DNA of 64,000 bases from Apiosordaria backusii (taxonomy: Eukaryota; Ascomycota; Sordariomycetes; Sordariales; Lasiosphaeriaceae), in the NCBI GenBank assembly GCA_030549205.1, contig JAUKTV010000003.1, forward strand, positions 124,001 through 188,000. Direction: 5' to 3'. The notes beneath the pieces were generated by a model. That model was not told the DNA's origin. It searched no databases and saw only the letters and a program-made list of their open reading frames with translations. The translations under genes and the position numbers were made by a program. This document shows positions 12,084-24,748 of the stretch, piece by piece; positions within the stretch are counted from its first letter, which is position 1, and every line of letters starts with the position of its first letter.

Positions 12084-15000
12084 GATTATAAGCCTGAAAG
12101 ATATTTAACTAGGTTATAGGCTTATAAGCTTAAGTTTAAAGCCTTTTATAAATAATGGCTTAGGTTTACTATAGACTATACTACAAGTAAACTATAAAAT
12201 TATTAATTTTAAAGCTTACCTATTAAAGTAAGGTTTTAAAGTAAAGACTAAGCTTGCTTTATCTTTATTAAGTTTTCTAAAGGCCTATAAAGATTTAAAT
12301 TTATACCTACTATTAAATTTATTATACTATAAAGTATATAAAAACTAGGCTTAATAGGGCACTAAAGGCCTATAAACTATAAGCTTATAAAAGTTAAAAA
12401 TAGCACTTTTACCTTAACTTTAGTTAAGTAAATAGTTCTATTAAATTTAAAGTAAGTAAAAAGTAAAAAGGAAAAGACTTTCTTAGTTACTACTATTATT
12501 AATAGTTATAGTAATTTACTATATAAAATAGAGCTTATTTTTTAAAGTTTTTAAGTATTATAAATCTAATACCTTTTACTATATAAGCAAACTATAATTA
12601 AAGCTTTAATAAAAATCGGTATAAAAGTTAAGGTCTTAAAACCCTATAGAACATTCTAATAGTAAGTATATTAGGCCTTTTATAAATTTAAAAATATAAA
12701 ATATAAGGCTTAAGTAAGGGTCTTTTAAGGAAAAGGAATTAGTACATTTTTACTATATATAGGCTTTTACTATTTAATTAAAGAAGTAAGAGGCTTAGAT
12801 TTAATAATTATAAAACGCTATAATTAAAGTAATAGAGTAAATTAAACTTTTAATAGTAGCTTAAAGTACTTTAAAATAGCCTAAGGTTACTATAACTGCT
12901 CCTTTAATAGTAGTTAAAACTATATATTTAAAAGCTATAATAGCCTATTAATTAAAGCTTAAGGCTAATAGTAATTCTATTAAGGTCCTTTATATTACTA
13001 TAGCTATTAAAATAACTAAAAAGGTCTATAAATTCCCTACTAATTAAAGGCTTATAGGCCTTAAGAATTTTAATTTATAAAAATAGGGCTTAAATATTAT
13101 ATTATATACTATCGATATAGTTACTTTTATAAAGGACCCTACTATAGTAGCCTACTAAAGTAATACTAAATAGGCTTTATTATTAATATTACTTTAAAAT
13201 AGTATAGCTTTAGGCTTTTAGGCTTTTATTTTATAATAAATAAACCTTATTAAAGCCTATAAACTGTTTATTTAAAGGTATTTTTATAATATTAAATTAT
13301 AGTAAAGAAACCTTTATAGGAAATACTACTTTTTAAACTTTTATTAATTTATAGGCTTTTTAGTAAACTTTAATGTTAAGTTCTTTAATATAGTTAACTG
13401 GTTTATACTAACCTCTTAAGGTTCAGTGGTATATATACAAGATATAACATACAGATACTTACGATTAATACAATAGTAAACAGTATCTTTAAGTTATTTA
13501 GTATACCATTAAACTAGCTATCTATTAAGGCATTTTAGCCTTTACTATTATACTTGCAATCGATATTAGCTTTACTAACTATCCTTCAACCTTATCCTTC
13601 TATATAAATGCTTTATCCTAAGTCCTTATATTATTATCATTAATTTATAATCCTCAATCGAGTTTAATTAACCTCTATTTAAATCGATAGAGTTTAGTAT
13701 ATTGTTTAATAAATAAAGTATCGAGCTTATATATAGCTAAATCTTAAATATAGATAAAGCCTATATTTTGCTTTTTACTATCTTTTTTCAGTATAGCCAT
13801 TATTATATCGGCCAATTTAACCTTATTACTATCCTATATTAGGATTTTATATTTATAGGCTTTCGGTATAGTAGATTATATATTAGCATTATATTAATAC
13901 TATCTTTTAATTATTAAGTTATATAGAACAGACCTATACTTAGTATTGCAATCAGTTAAGTCTTAATATAGTAAGTAATGTAAGAAAGGAATGTAGTAAG
14001 TAATATAAGAAAGGAAAGATAAAGAAAAGTAGTAAATAGAATCCTTTTTAACCTTATATAGATACTAGTATTTAGCCTTAATATAGGCTAGTAAAGAAGT
14101 TATTAGTACAGTTATAAACAATTCGATAGTAAAGGAAGCGTTTAGAAGGTTTGGCTACAATATTATTATATAAGCTTATTATTAAACTTAACGGTAGAAG
14201 GTTTAGCTATATAATAAGTATATAATAAGTATATAACAATTATATGACTATAACGGCAGCCCTAGGCAGTTTAAGTAGTACATTAGATCAACTGTAAAGA
14301 GAACCAACGCCGGATATAGCATTGTAAAAGAAATTTTTTTTTAGAAGCTCCACTTCTTAGAGAGACATTATACTAACCGGTATTGACCTTTAGGCTATAA
14401 ACTAAATAAATTAATACCTATAGGCTAGAGAGAAGAGCTTTCTATAGTAAACTAAAAGGTAATAAAGTACTATATAGACTATTAAAATATTAAATTAAAA
14501 TATAAATATTATTAATTTAAGCTTTTTAATAGTAAACCTATTAAAAGAATAGTATATTTTAGCCTTTATTGCTATTAAAGATATAGCCTATAAAAGTAAA
14601 GAAGGCCTTTATAAAGATATTAAAAAGAAGGGTTTTTTAAGTAAGAAATTTAAAAATAATAATAATAGTAGCTTTAGTAACTTTAATAACCTTCTTTAAA
14701 AGAAAAAAAAAAAAGCTTTAAAAGGCCTAAAGGTATTAAAGAAAGGCTTAAAGTTAAAGATTTATTTATTTATATAGTAAGCTTTTATAATTTAGCTTTA
14801 AAAGTCTTTAAAGACTTTAATAATAACGATAGTAACGAAGGTATTTATATAATACTTATAGAGCTTACTAAAGGTATTAAAAGTATTAAAGGCAAGGCTT
14901 TAATAGTATTTTTTTAAAAGATATTCTTTTATATAATACTAAGTTTATTAACTATATTATTAATAGTTAAAAATAGTTTACTAACTATAAATTTAATAAT

Positions 15001-17300
15001 AGTTTATTAAGGACAATTTATATAAAAGGAGGTCCTCAAACATTTAAGGGCTTTAGAATTACTATATTTATAATACTCTTTTAAAAAGAACTCCTTAAAT
15101 ATATTAAGTTTAAGCTTAAAAATACTTTATATATTTTTTAATTTAATATTAACTTTTTTAATAGTATATTATATTATAAAGTTAGCGGTTAGGTTAAAAA
15201 GAAAGTATTGTATAGGCTTAATAAGGCCTTAATAGCGGCATTTAATTTTAAAGCTTTAGGTTTTTTTTTAAAATTATAGAAGGTTAAAAGGTCTATTATT
15301 TACTATAATATAAGTTTTAACGTTATTAGCTGGAAGCGAAAATTAATAGTAAAGCTTTTTAATAGGCCTTTATTTTAAAAGGATAGTTATTTCAAGATCG
15401 ATTTAAACCTTTAAAGGCTTAGTAATAGGCCTATAGAGTTAAATAATAATAGTATTATTAGCTTTAATTTAAATGCTTAAAAAGTAAAGCCTTATAAGTT
15501 TAAAAGGTTTAAGTAAAATTATAAGAAAGGTTATAGTTAAGGTATATTTAAAGGAATAGAACTTTATTAACTTATAAAAGGTTTTAATAATTTAAATAAC
15601 CTTAGCTTTAAAAGATTTAATTAAGGTAGACTTATTAAAAAGCTTTATAGACTTAAAGAAAGCTTTAATAGTTTAAATAATCTTAGCTTACTTAATTAAA
15701 AAGAGGCTTAAAAGGGCTGTATATTTAAAGAGGCTACTGAAAATATCCTTAATACTACTATAGACTATTATAAAAAATTACTTTAAATAATATTAAAATA
15801 GTATATTAAGCTAGGTTATATAGGCTTAATATTATTAAAAAAGATTAATAAAATTATTACTAAGTTTCTAAACTTAAATTAAATAAAAGAAGTAGACTTT
15901 TAATACTTAGCCTATAATAAAGTTAAGGTAATAAAAAGGCTTTAATTTTTTACTATTTTAAACCTACTTAAGGTCCTAAGTTCTATTAAAGACGATACTT
16001 TTAAAATTAAGCCTATACTCTATAATAGGCTTTCTATAGTATTAATTTTAATAGACTAAAAATCCTAATTTAAGTAGGCTTTTTACTTACTAAACATTAA
16101 AGAACTAACTATATTAAGCACTATAAAAGGTTTTTTTAAAGGCCTAAAGAATTACTATAATTAATACCTTACTTACTTTTACTATAACAGTAGAAAAGAA
16201 ATTAACTATAAATTATAAGCCTAGTTCTTTATTAAAAGCGTTAAATTTTTTACTTTTAAGCTTTATATTTATAAATAAAATAACCTAATTAAACGCTTTA
16301 TTAAAGTATTTTTAAACTGGTTATAAGCTATAATAATATTATTATAGCTCTTTTAATATTTATAGTACTATATAGTACTTATAGTATTTAAATTAATTAA
16401 CTATATAGTAATTAATAATAAAGACCTTACTTTTTACTAAATACTTTATAATAAATTAGAGCCTTCCTTTTTTTATAAATTAGATTTAAGCCAGTTTAGA
16501 GCTATAGGCTTTTTTATAAAGCTCCTTATTTCTATTAAAAAAAAGTTTAAAGCTTTAAAGCTATAGGCCTATATAGAGCTTAGTAAGCTATTAACTGTCT
16601 TTAAAAGTAAGACCTATTAAGTATAGATACTAATTAAAAAAGTAGTAGTAAAATCTTCCTTTATTAATATAGTAAATAAGTTTACTATAATTTAAAGTAT
16701 TATTACTATTTTAAAAGGAGATTTAAGCTAAAGAAAGATAAAGCTACTATAATTAGTAAATAAAAATAGCAACCTATACTTTAAAAAGTTTCTTAATAAT
16801 AAGTTAATTAATAAATTTACTATAATTTAAAAAACTATAATTAATAGTAGTTTAAAGCCTTTTAATAAGCCTATTATAGGCCTTAAAGCTAGTTTAAAAC
16901 CTTTTATTAAAAACTACTTATTAATAAAAGTAATAAAACTATACTTAAATATAAATAAAGATATTAAAATAAGCATTAGCTAATTTATTAAATTATTATT
17001 AATTAAAGCTAAAGCCTATTACTATAGAGTCTTTAAAAGTCCTTTTAGTATTAATTTATTACCTTAAATATTAAAATAAGTACTAAAGAACTTTAAAAAA
17101 TCCTACTAACTAAAGGCTATATATAGTAAATTTAAGTAAATAGTTAATTAAAGAACCTTTAAGTTCCTTCTTTAAAGTACTTTCTTTAAGGACCGTATAC
17201 TATTAATTAATAAGTTAGTACTATATAAAAAGATTAATAAAGAAAATAGACTTTTAAAGTTTAAAGTTAGGCTAATTATTAAAAGATTTTTATAAAAGAA
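12084..17300 (+). other. Copia internal region: leader, gag and 5' pol, decayed
   Basis: This internal DNA has no surviving frame. A primer binding site was not recognised directly after the LTR. The section 14.4-17.3 kb should hold gag, protease and integrase. The section 13,412-14,390 is distinctly less AT-converted than its surroundings and may be a later insertion, but I could not define ends or a target duplication for it. Confidence 0.5.
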
Positions 17301-18940
17301 AGGTCTAGATTTTATAAAAACCTTTACTTTTATTACTATATTACCTATTTAATATATACTATTAACTATAATAGCTTTATTAAATTAAAAAATAAAATAG
17401 ATCGATTTTATAAGGGTATTTTTTAATGGCTATTTAAAAAAGGAGAATTATATAGCTATATTTAAAGGCTTTTATAAATTCTATTAAAAAGTAGATTTGG
17501 CTATTAAAGTAAAGCTATATAAATAAAGCTTTAAATTTAAAATTAGTTAAATAATTTACCTTTTTAAAGCCCTCTATAGTTTAAAGTAAAGCCTTAAATT
17601 TTAATAAGCTAAACTTATTAAGCTATTAAAAGAAATAGGTTTTATAACGCTAATTTCTAACTTTACTATCTTTTATAATCTTAAAGTTAGGATTTTTATA
17701 GTAACCTATATTAATAATTGTTTAATTATAGGCTTTAATAAAGCCTATATTTAACGACTTAAGAAAAGCTTAAATATGATTTAATTAATAAAAAATAAAA
17801 GGCCAGCTTCTTTCTTTTTAAATATTTAAATAATAAAGGATAAGCGTTGCTTCCTTTTATAGTTTAACTAAGCTTAATATATATAGAAGGTAATTAAAAC
17901 CTTTAGCTTTAAAAATAATTGTAAAATACTAGTTCCTTTATAGCTTAGAATAGTAACCTAATATAAAGATCTTAAATTAAAAGAAAGCTTTATAAGTAAG
18001 TTAAATTATATACTATTTTAATATATAGTAAGTACTATAATATATTTTATAATCTAAATAAAGCTTGATATTGCTTTTATAGTATAGTGGCTTTTAAAGA
18101 ATATACAATAGCCTACTATAGTAAGCTTAAATACTATTAAAAACCTTTTAAAGTATTTAAATAGTATAGAGAATTTAATAATTACCTATAGTTATAATAC
18201 TATTGGACTTATTAAAAAAGAAAGTACTATAGTACCTATAGACTTTGTAAATTTAAACTTTATAGAGGACTTAAAAGATTTAAAATCCATTTATAGCTTT
18301 ATATTTAAAGTAATTAAAAGCCTTATAAACTGGAAATTAAAAAAAGCCAGTACTATAAACTTCTTTACTTTAAAAACTAACACCGATATACTTACTAAGG
18401 CTATTTATAAGGCTTTATAAATTAAAGAAGTTTATAAAGAACTAAGGTATACTTTAATAGGCTTTACTTTACTATATAATAATAATACTAGCTTTATAAC
18501 TATTGCCTATAACCTAGCCCTTTATAATTATATTAAGTATATATTATTAAAATACTATTAGGTTAGAAAGTAAGTTAAGGTATTATAGGTTATAATTAAC
18601 TACTTAAATACTAAATAAATACTGGCTAATAGGCTAATTAAACTATTAGTTAATTAAAAATTTAAGACTTTTATAGGTCTTTTAGGCTTAAAGAATAAGC
18701 CTATAGATAAAAAGTTAATAAAAGAATAAATTAAAAAACTATCTTCTCTATATTTAATTTTTCTTTATAAATTAGCTTAGAAAAGTAATTGCTTAATACT
18801 TAAAAATATATAAGCCTTAACGCTTTATATACTTTATATTTTAATTTTTTAATTAACTAGTTAGTTTATTAGTTTTAGCTTACTATAGTAAGCCTCAAAT
18901 TTAAATCTAAGCCTATTATTTACTATAAGTAGAGAAGGGA

Positions 18941-19763
18941 TGTTAAATTAGGTCCTTATAAGGCCTAAGTTTATAGTAGGTAGCTACTATTATATTATAT
19001 AGAGAAAGCTTAAGTTAAAAAGCCTATCTATTAGCTATCTAGTACTTTATTTTACTATAAGGCTATTTAAAGGCCTATATTATATTAACCAATAGGCTAA
19101 ACTGCTTATAATTTTATATTTAGGCTACTAAGGTCTACTATTATAGGTAGTATAAGTAGCCTAATCCTAACCCTACATTGACCTATACTTTAGGTTAAGG
19201 GTGCTTAATTTCATGGCTCTTTTATATAGTTGTAAGTCGATTTTTAAAGAGCTGTAAACTACACTAACTTAGCTACCTATAAGACCTATAGCTAACTACT
19301 AGGCTAGTTAAATTGGCTTAGAATTAGTAGGCTTATAGTTAAGTAAGTATATTATTATTATACTAAATTATAAGCCTGGAAGCCCTATAAGTTAGGAGCT
19401 ATAGAGAGTTTAGTAAGTAGTTTATAGGGCTTGGTAAACCTTGGGGTTAACTAAGCTATACTCTAACTTATTTATCCGCTAGGGTGTGTAAGGTACTGTA
19501 CGTTAGTCGGTAAGTATATAGTAGAGGTCGAGTACAAACCCTATTATAGAAAATATTATAGTAGATTTACAGAAAGCTAGTACTATAATACAATTATTTA
19601 CCCACTATATTTCTGTCCTGCAGTACCTATAAGGTGCTGTATTCTAGTACCCCAGCACTGAGCTATAGGTATCATGCATAAGACTTCTGCTGCACTGTGA
19701 GCTAGTGTGTGAGCACTAATTACAGGGCCCTTAGGCCTGTAATTAGCCATACCTATTCCAATA
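18941..19763 (+). repeat. 3' LTR of the copia element
   Basis: An 823-bp direct copy of 11261-12083, starting TGTTAAATTAGG and ending ...TTCCAATA. Here the inner (left) part is strongly AT-converted and the outer last 330 bp are nearly normal in GC, the mirror image of the 5' LTR. It forms the exact right edge of the RIP island. Confidence 0.92.
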
Positions 19764-19768
19764 TTAAT

Positions 19769-21778
19769 ATATTTGATATTAGTGTAATTCTCTTATTGAA
19801 GGTGCCGATATTGACTGGCTATACAACGCTTTTACTTTTTCTTTTAAAACGTATAGACTTTTCAGATAATTCGACATCTTCTTCAAACGTATAGCAGATA
19901 ATACTCTACATACCTATCAAATCCAAACATTTAATTCATTTTTGCAGGCCCAGCGCAAATTCTCTATTCGCAGGACGTTTTTCTTGCACCCATCTATCGA
20001 CCCCCTATCGGAACGACTTCTCGGACTTCACTCTACAATCAGCCACGTACTTCACCTTTCAACTACTGGCGACTACATCAATGCTATTCTCTATAACAGA
20101 AAGGATAATAAGGTGATGCAGGAGGACAGGTCGACGCAGCTCGGCGCTCTGGTGAATGCCGCCTTGCTGGTAACCATGTGCAAATCTGGGAAGGTAGAAA
20201 ACCCTGTAGTGGTAGAATTGATTGATTGATCTAAGGAACAAAAGAAAGCTGTTTAAACGAGCGTAGTTAGCCACGTACTTATACAAAAGGAATCCCACAA
20301 GAGCGGCTTATTCTCGGCCTTTGGCCTCGGGAGCTCCCTTAAGCCCAGAACCTCCCATCTGGCCACAATTATCCTATCTGCCTACACTTGTTTTAGCCTG
20401 GAAATCTAGACCTGTGATGCCATTCCCAAGCTCCATTTTGGTAGCGCTCGGCTGAGCGCAGCGTTCTTGGCGTGCCCCACATTTTCCTGCTCCACAAAAT
20501 CTGGGCTACACAGCCCGAACGCAACACCCTTCGGCTTAGGGTCTAGTCCGGTCATGAATATGGCCAACACAATAGAGGACGTATTAAATAAGGTATATAA
20601 TGCTAAAAAGGATTTTTACCTACCTTATCGTCCAAGACTTTTTATTCAGAGAAGTCGAGACCCGCCATCATCTCGATCTTCAAGGAAGTAAACCGCATCG
20701 GCCACTAGTAGAGAATTCATTATGTCGATGAGCAGGGTTAGCACGCTGGAGGTTATTACGCAAATGTAGATGGTTGTGCGGGGCTGCAGGCCGCAAGATG
20801 TTCTGGTAGGTACCTATTACGGCATAACGATTCAGTGAGTAGATTTCTGCACAACAACAATTAACAAGGGGAGCCAGCAAGTGTGCACGTATTTGGAACA
20901 GATGATCCCACGGCTCCAACGTCCACTTTGTTGGTTTTGCACGAAACAGCATATGGTGCCCTTTAACCAGTTCGTGAACCAGGAGGCCGTTTCGTCCTAA
21001 GTGTCAGTCAATGATACCTAGCTTTGTGATCTTTGGCACTGCATCCATGACAGTGCGAATTGAGGATAGAATTAATTATATCCTAGTGAGAAGTTGAACG
21101 TTGCCCAAACAAAGATCTCCCTGAGCTAGCATGTCTGGCTGGGTTGGTGATAACAAAGTCAAAGGGTTATTGCACTGTATGGCTTGGGAGTTCGGTAGTG
21201 GCACCACGAGGTTTACTGGCAGGTCAGTTTTAGTTACCAGGGGTATGGATTATTGCTATCTTGATTAACCTTACCTGTGTTTCCTATAGTTGAACGCCCT
21301 TTTGATTTTCATGCTTGAATATGTCAGGTAACAAAATAGGTAATTTGCTCGTGCCATGGTAGCAAGCAGGGTTAGGGTTGGCCCCTTTCGCATTCAGGGG
21401 CGAACTGGTAGGGATAACACGGCAATTGGAAGAAGGACTGCCAGAAAAGGTATCCAAGATCAATCATTCCGTTTATCAAGAGGCGGAGCGACTCCCATTG
21501 GTGGTTTCTCGGTTGAGTTATCACCATAAATGAGCTTGGCATAACGTCGCAGGGAACATAAAGGACGGGAATTTAGGCAAATGTCACGATCACCATTGGC
21601 CACGTTCCATCAGCCAGATTGGCGAGAGTTGAAACGAGGAAGACACGGTAATCTTTTGAATATGCGGTCTTGTTTAACTTGATTCAAGGAGATGAATTCT
21701 CACTCTATTTTCACAGCTCGGTCAACCTCACAGGTGCTTTTGCTCTCTTTGGAGATTGACAAAGCCTTGTAACTCACA
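19769..21778. other. Intergenic, transition from RIP island to gene DNA
   Basis: GC content returns to an ordinary level immediately after the copia target duplication. Short frames occur on both strands (for example 19942-20229 and 20680-20952), but none shows a recognisable motif or coding-like composition. The last few hundred bases are the presumed promoter and leader of the SET-domain gene. I see no RNA gene. Confidence 0.5.
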
Positions 21779-23180
21779 ATGTATCAACTCCGCCCCTTTC
21801 TCTTGTTCTCTCTTGGCGTCCTCGCGACAGCCGTGCGAGGGGATGACCCAGCAGCAAAAGACACAATTCCAGACGTCAACTTTGACCTAGAAGGGGAACA
21901 CACCGGTGAGCTTCCCTCACCATGGGAAGGCCCCTCTCACTGCGTCTCCGGCGATCACTGCCTGTACTTCAACCCTGCCGGCAACGACAACAACGGCCAA
22001 GTCCTCATCACAACACCAAATTATGCCTACCTCACCGCCACATTCCCCAAGATCACATCCGAGACCCAAATCTCGCCTGATTCCTTCCACCTGGCTCCCA
22101 TCCCAGGGAGAGGAAATGGCTTCGTGGCTGACAGGCTGATCAAAAAGGGCGAGGTGATCATGCAACGGCAGCCCTCATTCTTGGTCCACGCCGATGCGCA
22201 CATTGACATGAAACCCGAAGTCCAAGAAAAGATCTACCAAACTGCACTCTCCAAGCTGTCAAAGGAAGCGCAGGAGAAATTCTTGTCGCAATTTGGCGAC
22301 GGGGTCAGGGCCAAGATCGACAAGAACAGCTTCCGGATCGTGGTTGATCCATCTGGTGACAAAGAGAGCGGGCATTTGGGGGTGTTTGTGGATGTCAGTG
22401 GGTTTAACCATGATTGCAGACCCAAGTAAGTGCTTCGTCTTTACAACAAAGATGAAGGGGAGAGCTGACAGTGGTTGCAGTGTCCACTACCGCATCACCA
22501 ACACCACCCACACCACCGTCGCCGTCCGGGACATTCACCCCGGCGAAGAGCTAACAATCAGTTACATCTACGGCATTGCTCGCAAGTCAACCCGGCAAAA
22601 AGAGCTGCAAGACTGGGGGTTTGAGTGCACTTGCTCTCAGTGCACACTCAACAGCCTTGAAACTGCTGCTTCAGACGCCAGAGTCAAAGAGATTAAGCGC
22701 CTTGAGGAAGAAATTGAAGAGAAAATGGCCAAGAGAGGCGAAGACATTAAGCCGGAGATGGGCGGGAAATTGGTGGAATTGTACCTTGAGGAAAAGCTCT
22801 ACGCTTACCTGGCACCGACATACGTGAGGGCCGCGCTCATTTACAGCATGTTTGGGAATGAAGCCAAGGCGAAGGAGTATGCGGAGGAAGCAGTGGGGGC
22901 GCTGACAAGGGAGTATGGAACTCATGCCAAGGATATCCAGAGTATGCGGGAGCTTGCAGCTGATGTCAAGGGTCACTGGAGCTGGGGGATCAAGGTTGTG
23001 AATGGGGATAAGAAAGAACAAAAGAAGAAGGCAGAGAAGTGGAAGTTGGGGCAGGGAAAGGGGAAGAAGAATGAGACTGTGAAGGCTGAGGTGAAGAAAG
23101 AGAGAAAGGCGGCTGAGAAGATGGGAAAGAAAGCCGAGAAGAAGGTGAAGAAGGCAAAGGCAAAGAAGGATGAGTTGTAG
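21779..23180 (+). CDS. SET-domain protein with signal peptide and C-terminal KDEL
   Basis: A putative SAM-dependent lysine methyltransferase-like protein of 448 aa, in two exons (21779-22425, 22481-23180). The 55-bp intron has a GTAAGT donor and TTGCAG acceptor, and the join restores the SET motif HDCRPN at residues 211-216. Residues 1-21 form a classical signal peptide (hydrophobic core LLFSLGVLATA, then VRG). The SET core follows from about residue 105, with GEELTISY (Tyr about 244) and a post-SET-like CxCxxC at 265-270. The C-terminal half is helical, then extremely Lys-rich, and ends exactly in KKDEL. Fungal members of this family are usually annotated 'SET domain-containing protein 5'. 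The signal peptide plus KDEL suggests residence in the ER lumen, which is inference. The basic tail could have produced KDEL by chance. Substrate unknown. Confidence 0.88.
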
Positions 23181-23497
23181 AGAAAAGAGATCTGTGAGAT
23201 AATTTGTGTTGGTTTGTGAATGTTGACCTGGTAGATCGCCACCGTCATGAAGAGTCTCAAAGCAATCTGGTTCTGGCGATATGAATAGGTAGGTACCTCC
23301 CAATGTTCCTCAGCAAAAGCAGTGATAGGTGGTGGCCAAATGGAAAGGTGGGCCCTGTGGCTGCATTGACCACTCAGCGCCTTGTGACAATGAGGGGAGC
23401 TTTGCAAACAGTTCAGGGGTCGAAGCTTAATTGCCGCCAAAGCAAACATTCGGGATTCCCAGTCCATTTCCACATTTGCCGCCTCGAATCCTTCATC
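23181..23497. other. Intergenic spacer
   Basis: Holds the 3' end of the SET-domain transcript and the promoter of the alpha-kinase locus. The open frame entering from 23303 is only the upstream extension of the kinase frame. Nothing else is seen. Confidence 0.5.
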
Positions 23498-24397
23498 ATG
23501 GGACGTATATGCGCTGACTGCGGTCGAGACCTTCCTAGGTCATCCTACACCCCAAATCAGTTTTCCAAGGGTGTTGGCGTTTCTCGGTGCGCAGGCTGCG
23601 TCCACGGCAACTACCGCGACACCCCCGCCGCAATACAATCCGATAGCGGCCGCTACAACGAATCCCACAGGGCGACCTTCACATACGATGCGCTCTGATA
23701 TCCCTTTGCCCAGGGTGCTTTCCGCTGGGTTGCCAAAGGAAGGTATACCGAAGGGGGACGCCGAGGCCAAGCTTGTGTTTTCAAGTGGTTCAAAACGGGT
23801 ACCGTGTTCGAAGACGACTATTTCACCCTCGATATCAAAGCCGTGGACAAGGCTCTAGAAATTGTCAACCGCTTCAACCAGCTCGGCATCGTCGACAAGG
23901 CTGTCAAAGTAAATGTACCTGCTGTGTGGCGTTTCGAAGACGATTGCGACGGTGATTGGGCGGGTACGGCACACCTCATCGAACCCTTCGTACAAAACTA
24001 CCAAAAGTTCAACAGCAATTCCGGATGGAACGATGTGTCGAGACCGTGGGCCCTTGCTATGCAGGCCCTGAGCCACTTTAGCTACCACATCTCCGGCGGG
24101 AACTACGTCCTTTGCGATCTGCAGGGCGGCATTTATCAACAGGAAGTTGTTCTGACCGACCCTGTCATCTTATCCCGGACTCGCGAGTATGGTGTGACAG
24201 ACCTCGGGCCCAAAGGAATCAGCTCCTTTTTCAGTCAGCATGAATGCAACCAGTACTGTCGCTCAAATTGGACGGCGCCCGCCAACCCAGTCCAGCACTT
24301 TGTCCCTGTACCTGGTACTTCAATGATGAGACGCAACGTGCCAGCCGCTCTGTCCAAGCCTCCGGTTACCGAGTATGCCTGGTCTATGTTGAGTTGA
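23498..24397 (+). pseudogene. Alpha-kinase (MHCK/EF2K family), interrupted by in-frame TGA
   Basis: An atypical protein kinase of the alpha-kinase family, 300 codons with no intron. From the ATG at 23498 the frame encodes a small Cys-rich N-terminus (CADC at the start, CAGC about 25 residues later), then meets TGA at 23696-23698 (codon 67). The same frame continues with convincing alpha-kinase sequence: FRWVAKG, ACVFKWFKTG, GGNYVLCDLQGG, VLTDPVILS, VTDLGPKGISSFF and the zinc-binding HECNQYC, up to a TGA at 24395. No frameshift or intron explains the internal stop. Such stops could be a strain-specific nonsense mutation, a sequencing error or, less likely for TGA, a site rescued by A-to-I mRNA editing. 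If translated from an internal start, the product would lack the N-terminus and part of the ATP lobe. Confidence 0.8.
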
Positions 24398-24748
24398 ATA
24401 TAGAATGTGGAGGAGTCTGTGGTTGAAGGTGATGTGCATCATGTAAGGGGTGGAGATTTTATAATTATAGGGTATTGTTGGAGGACGCAGGGGAGGCTTT
24501 TTAAACCTTCAAACCAGAGGACTAATCGAAACATGATGACGGAGAAGGGTAATAGAAGGTTCCAGCTCTTTTGTATTTCTTACTATCTATCTCTAACCTG
24601 CCCCTAAATCCCTGGTTGGACCCATTATAACAGCGATCGCAAAGTCCTCCACAACCAGTACCAATCCCTCAGGAATGTCCAGCATTCCACACCTGACCGT
24701 CGTTTTCAACACCGTGACCTATGATGACAGTTAGTCGCAAGAGCAACC
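24398..24748. other. Convergent intergenic spacer
   Basis: Contains the 3' ends of the alpha-kinase locus (+) and of the four-TM gene (-). No conserved feature was recognised. Confidence 0.5.

Larger units (their letters stand above)
11261..19763 (+). mobile_element. Full-length Ty1/copia LTR retrotransposon, RIP-inactivated
   Basis: The 8503-bp element is bounded by two 823-bp direct LTRs and by a perfect 5-bp target-site duplication TTAAT (11256-11260 and 19764-19768). A purine tract AGAGAAGGGA (18931-18940) directly precedes the 3' LTR, as expected of a plus-strand primer. Pol is in copia order. Reverse transcriptase carries IDFIRVFFNGYLKKE near 17,399-17,445, the YVDD box reads YINN at 17707-17718, and an RNase H motif (NWKLKKAST...) lies at about 18,328-18,393. 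Both catalytic Asp codons of YVDD have become AAT (Asn) by G-to-A change. Stops occur throughout. The 2.3-kb stretch after the 5' LTR, before clear coding similarity, is unusually long for copia. Confidence 0.9.

Noticed and set aside
19942..20229. Frame of 95 codons next to the RIP island
   Set aside because: The frame has no ATG at its start and no recognisable motif, and an overlapping minus frame is as long.
22671..23473. Long minus-strand frames opposite the SET-domain gene
   Set aside because: They are shadows of the Lys/Glu-rich coding strand, which reads as Leu/Phe/Ser on the other strand.
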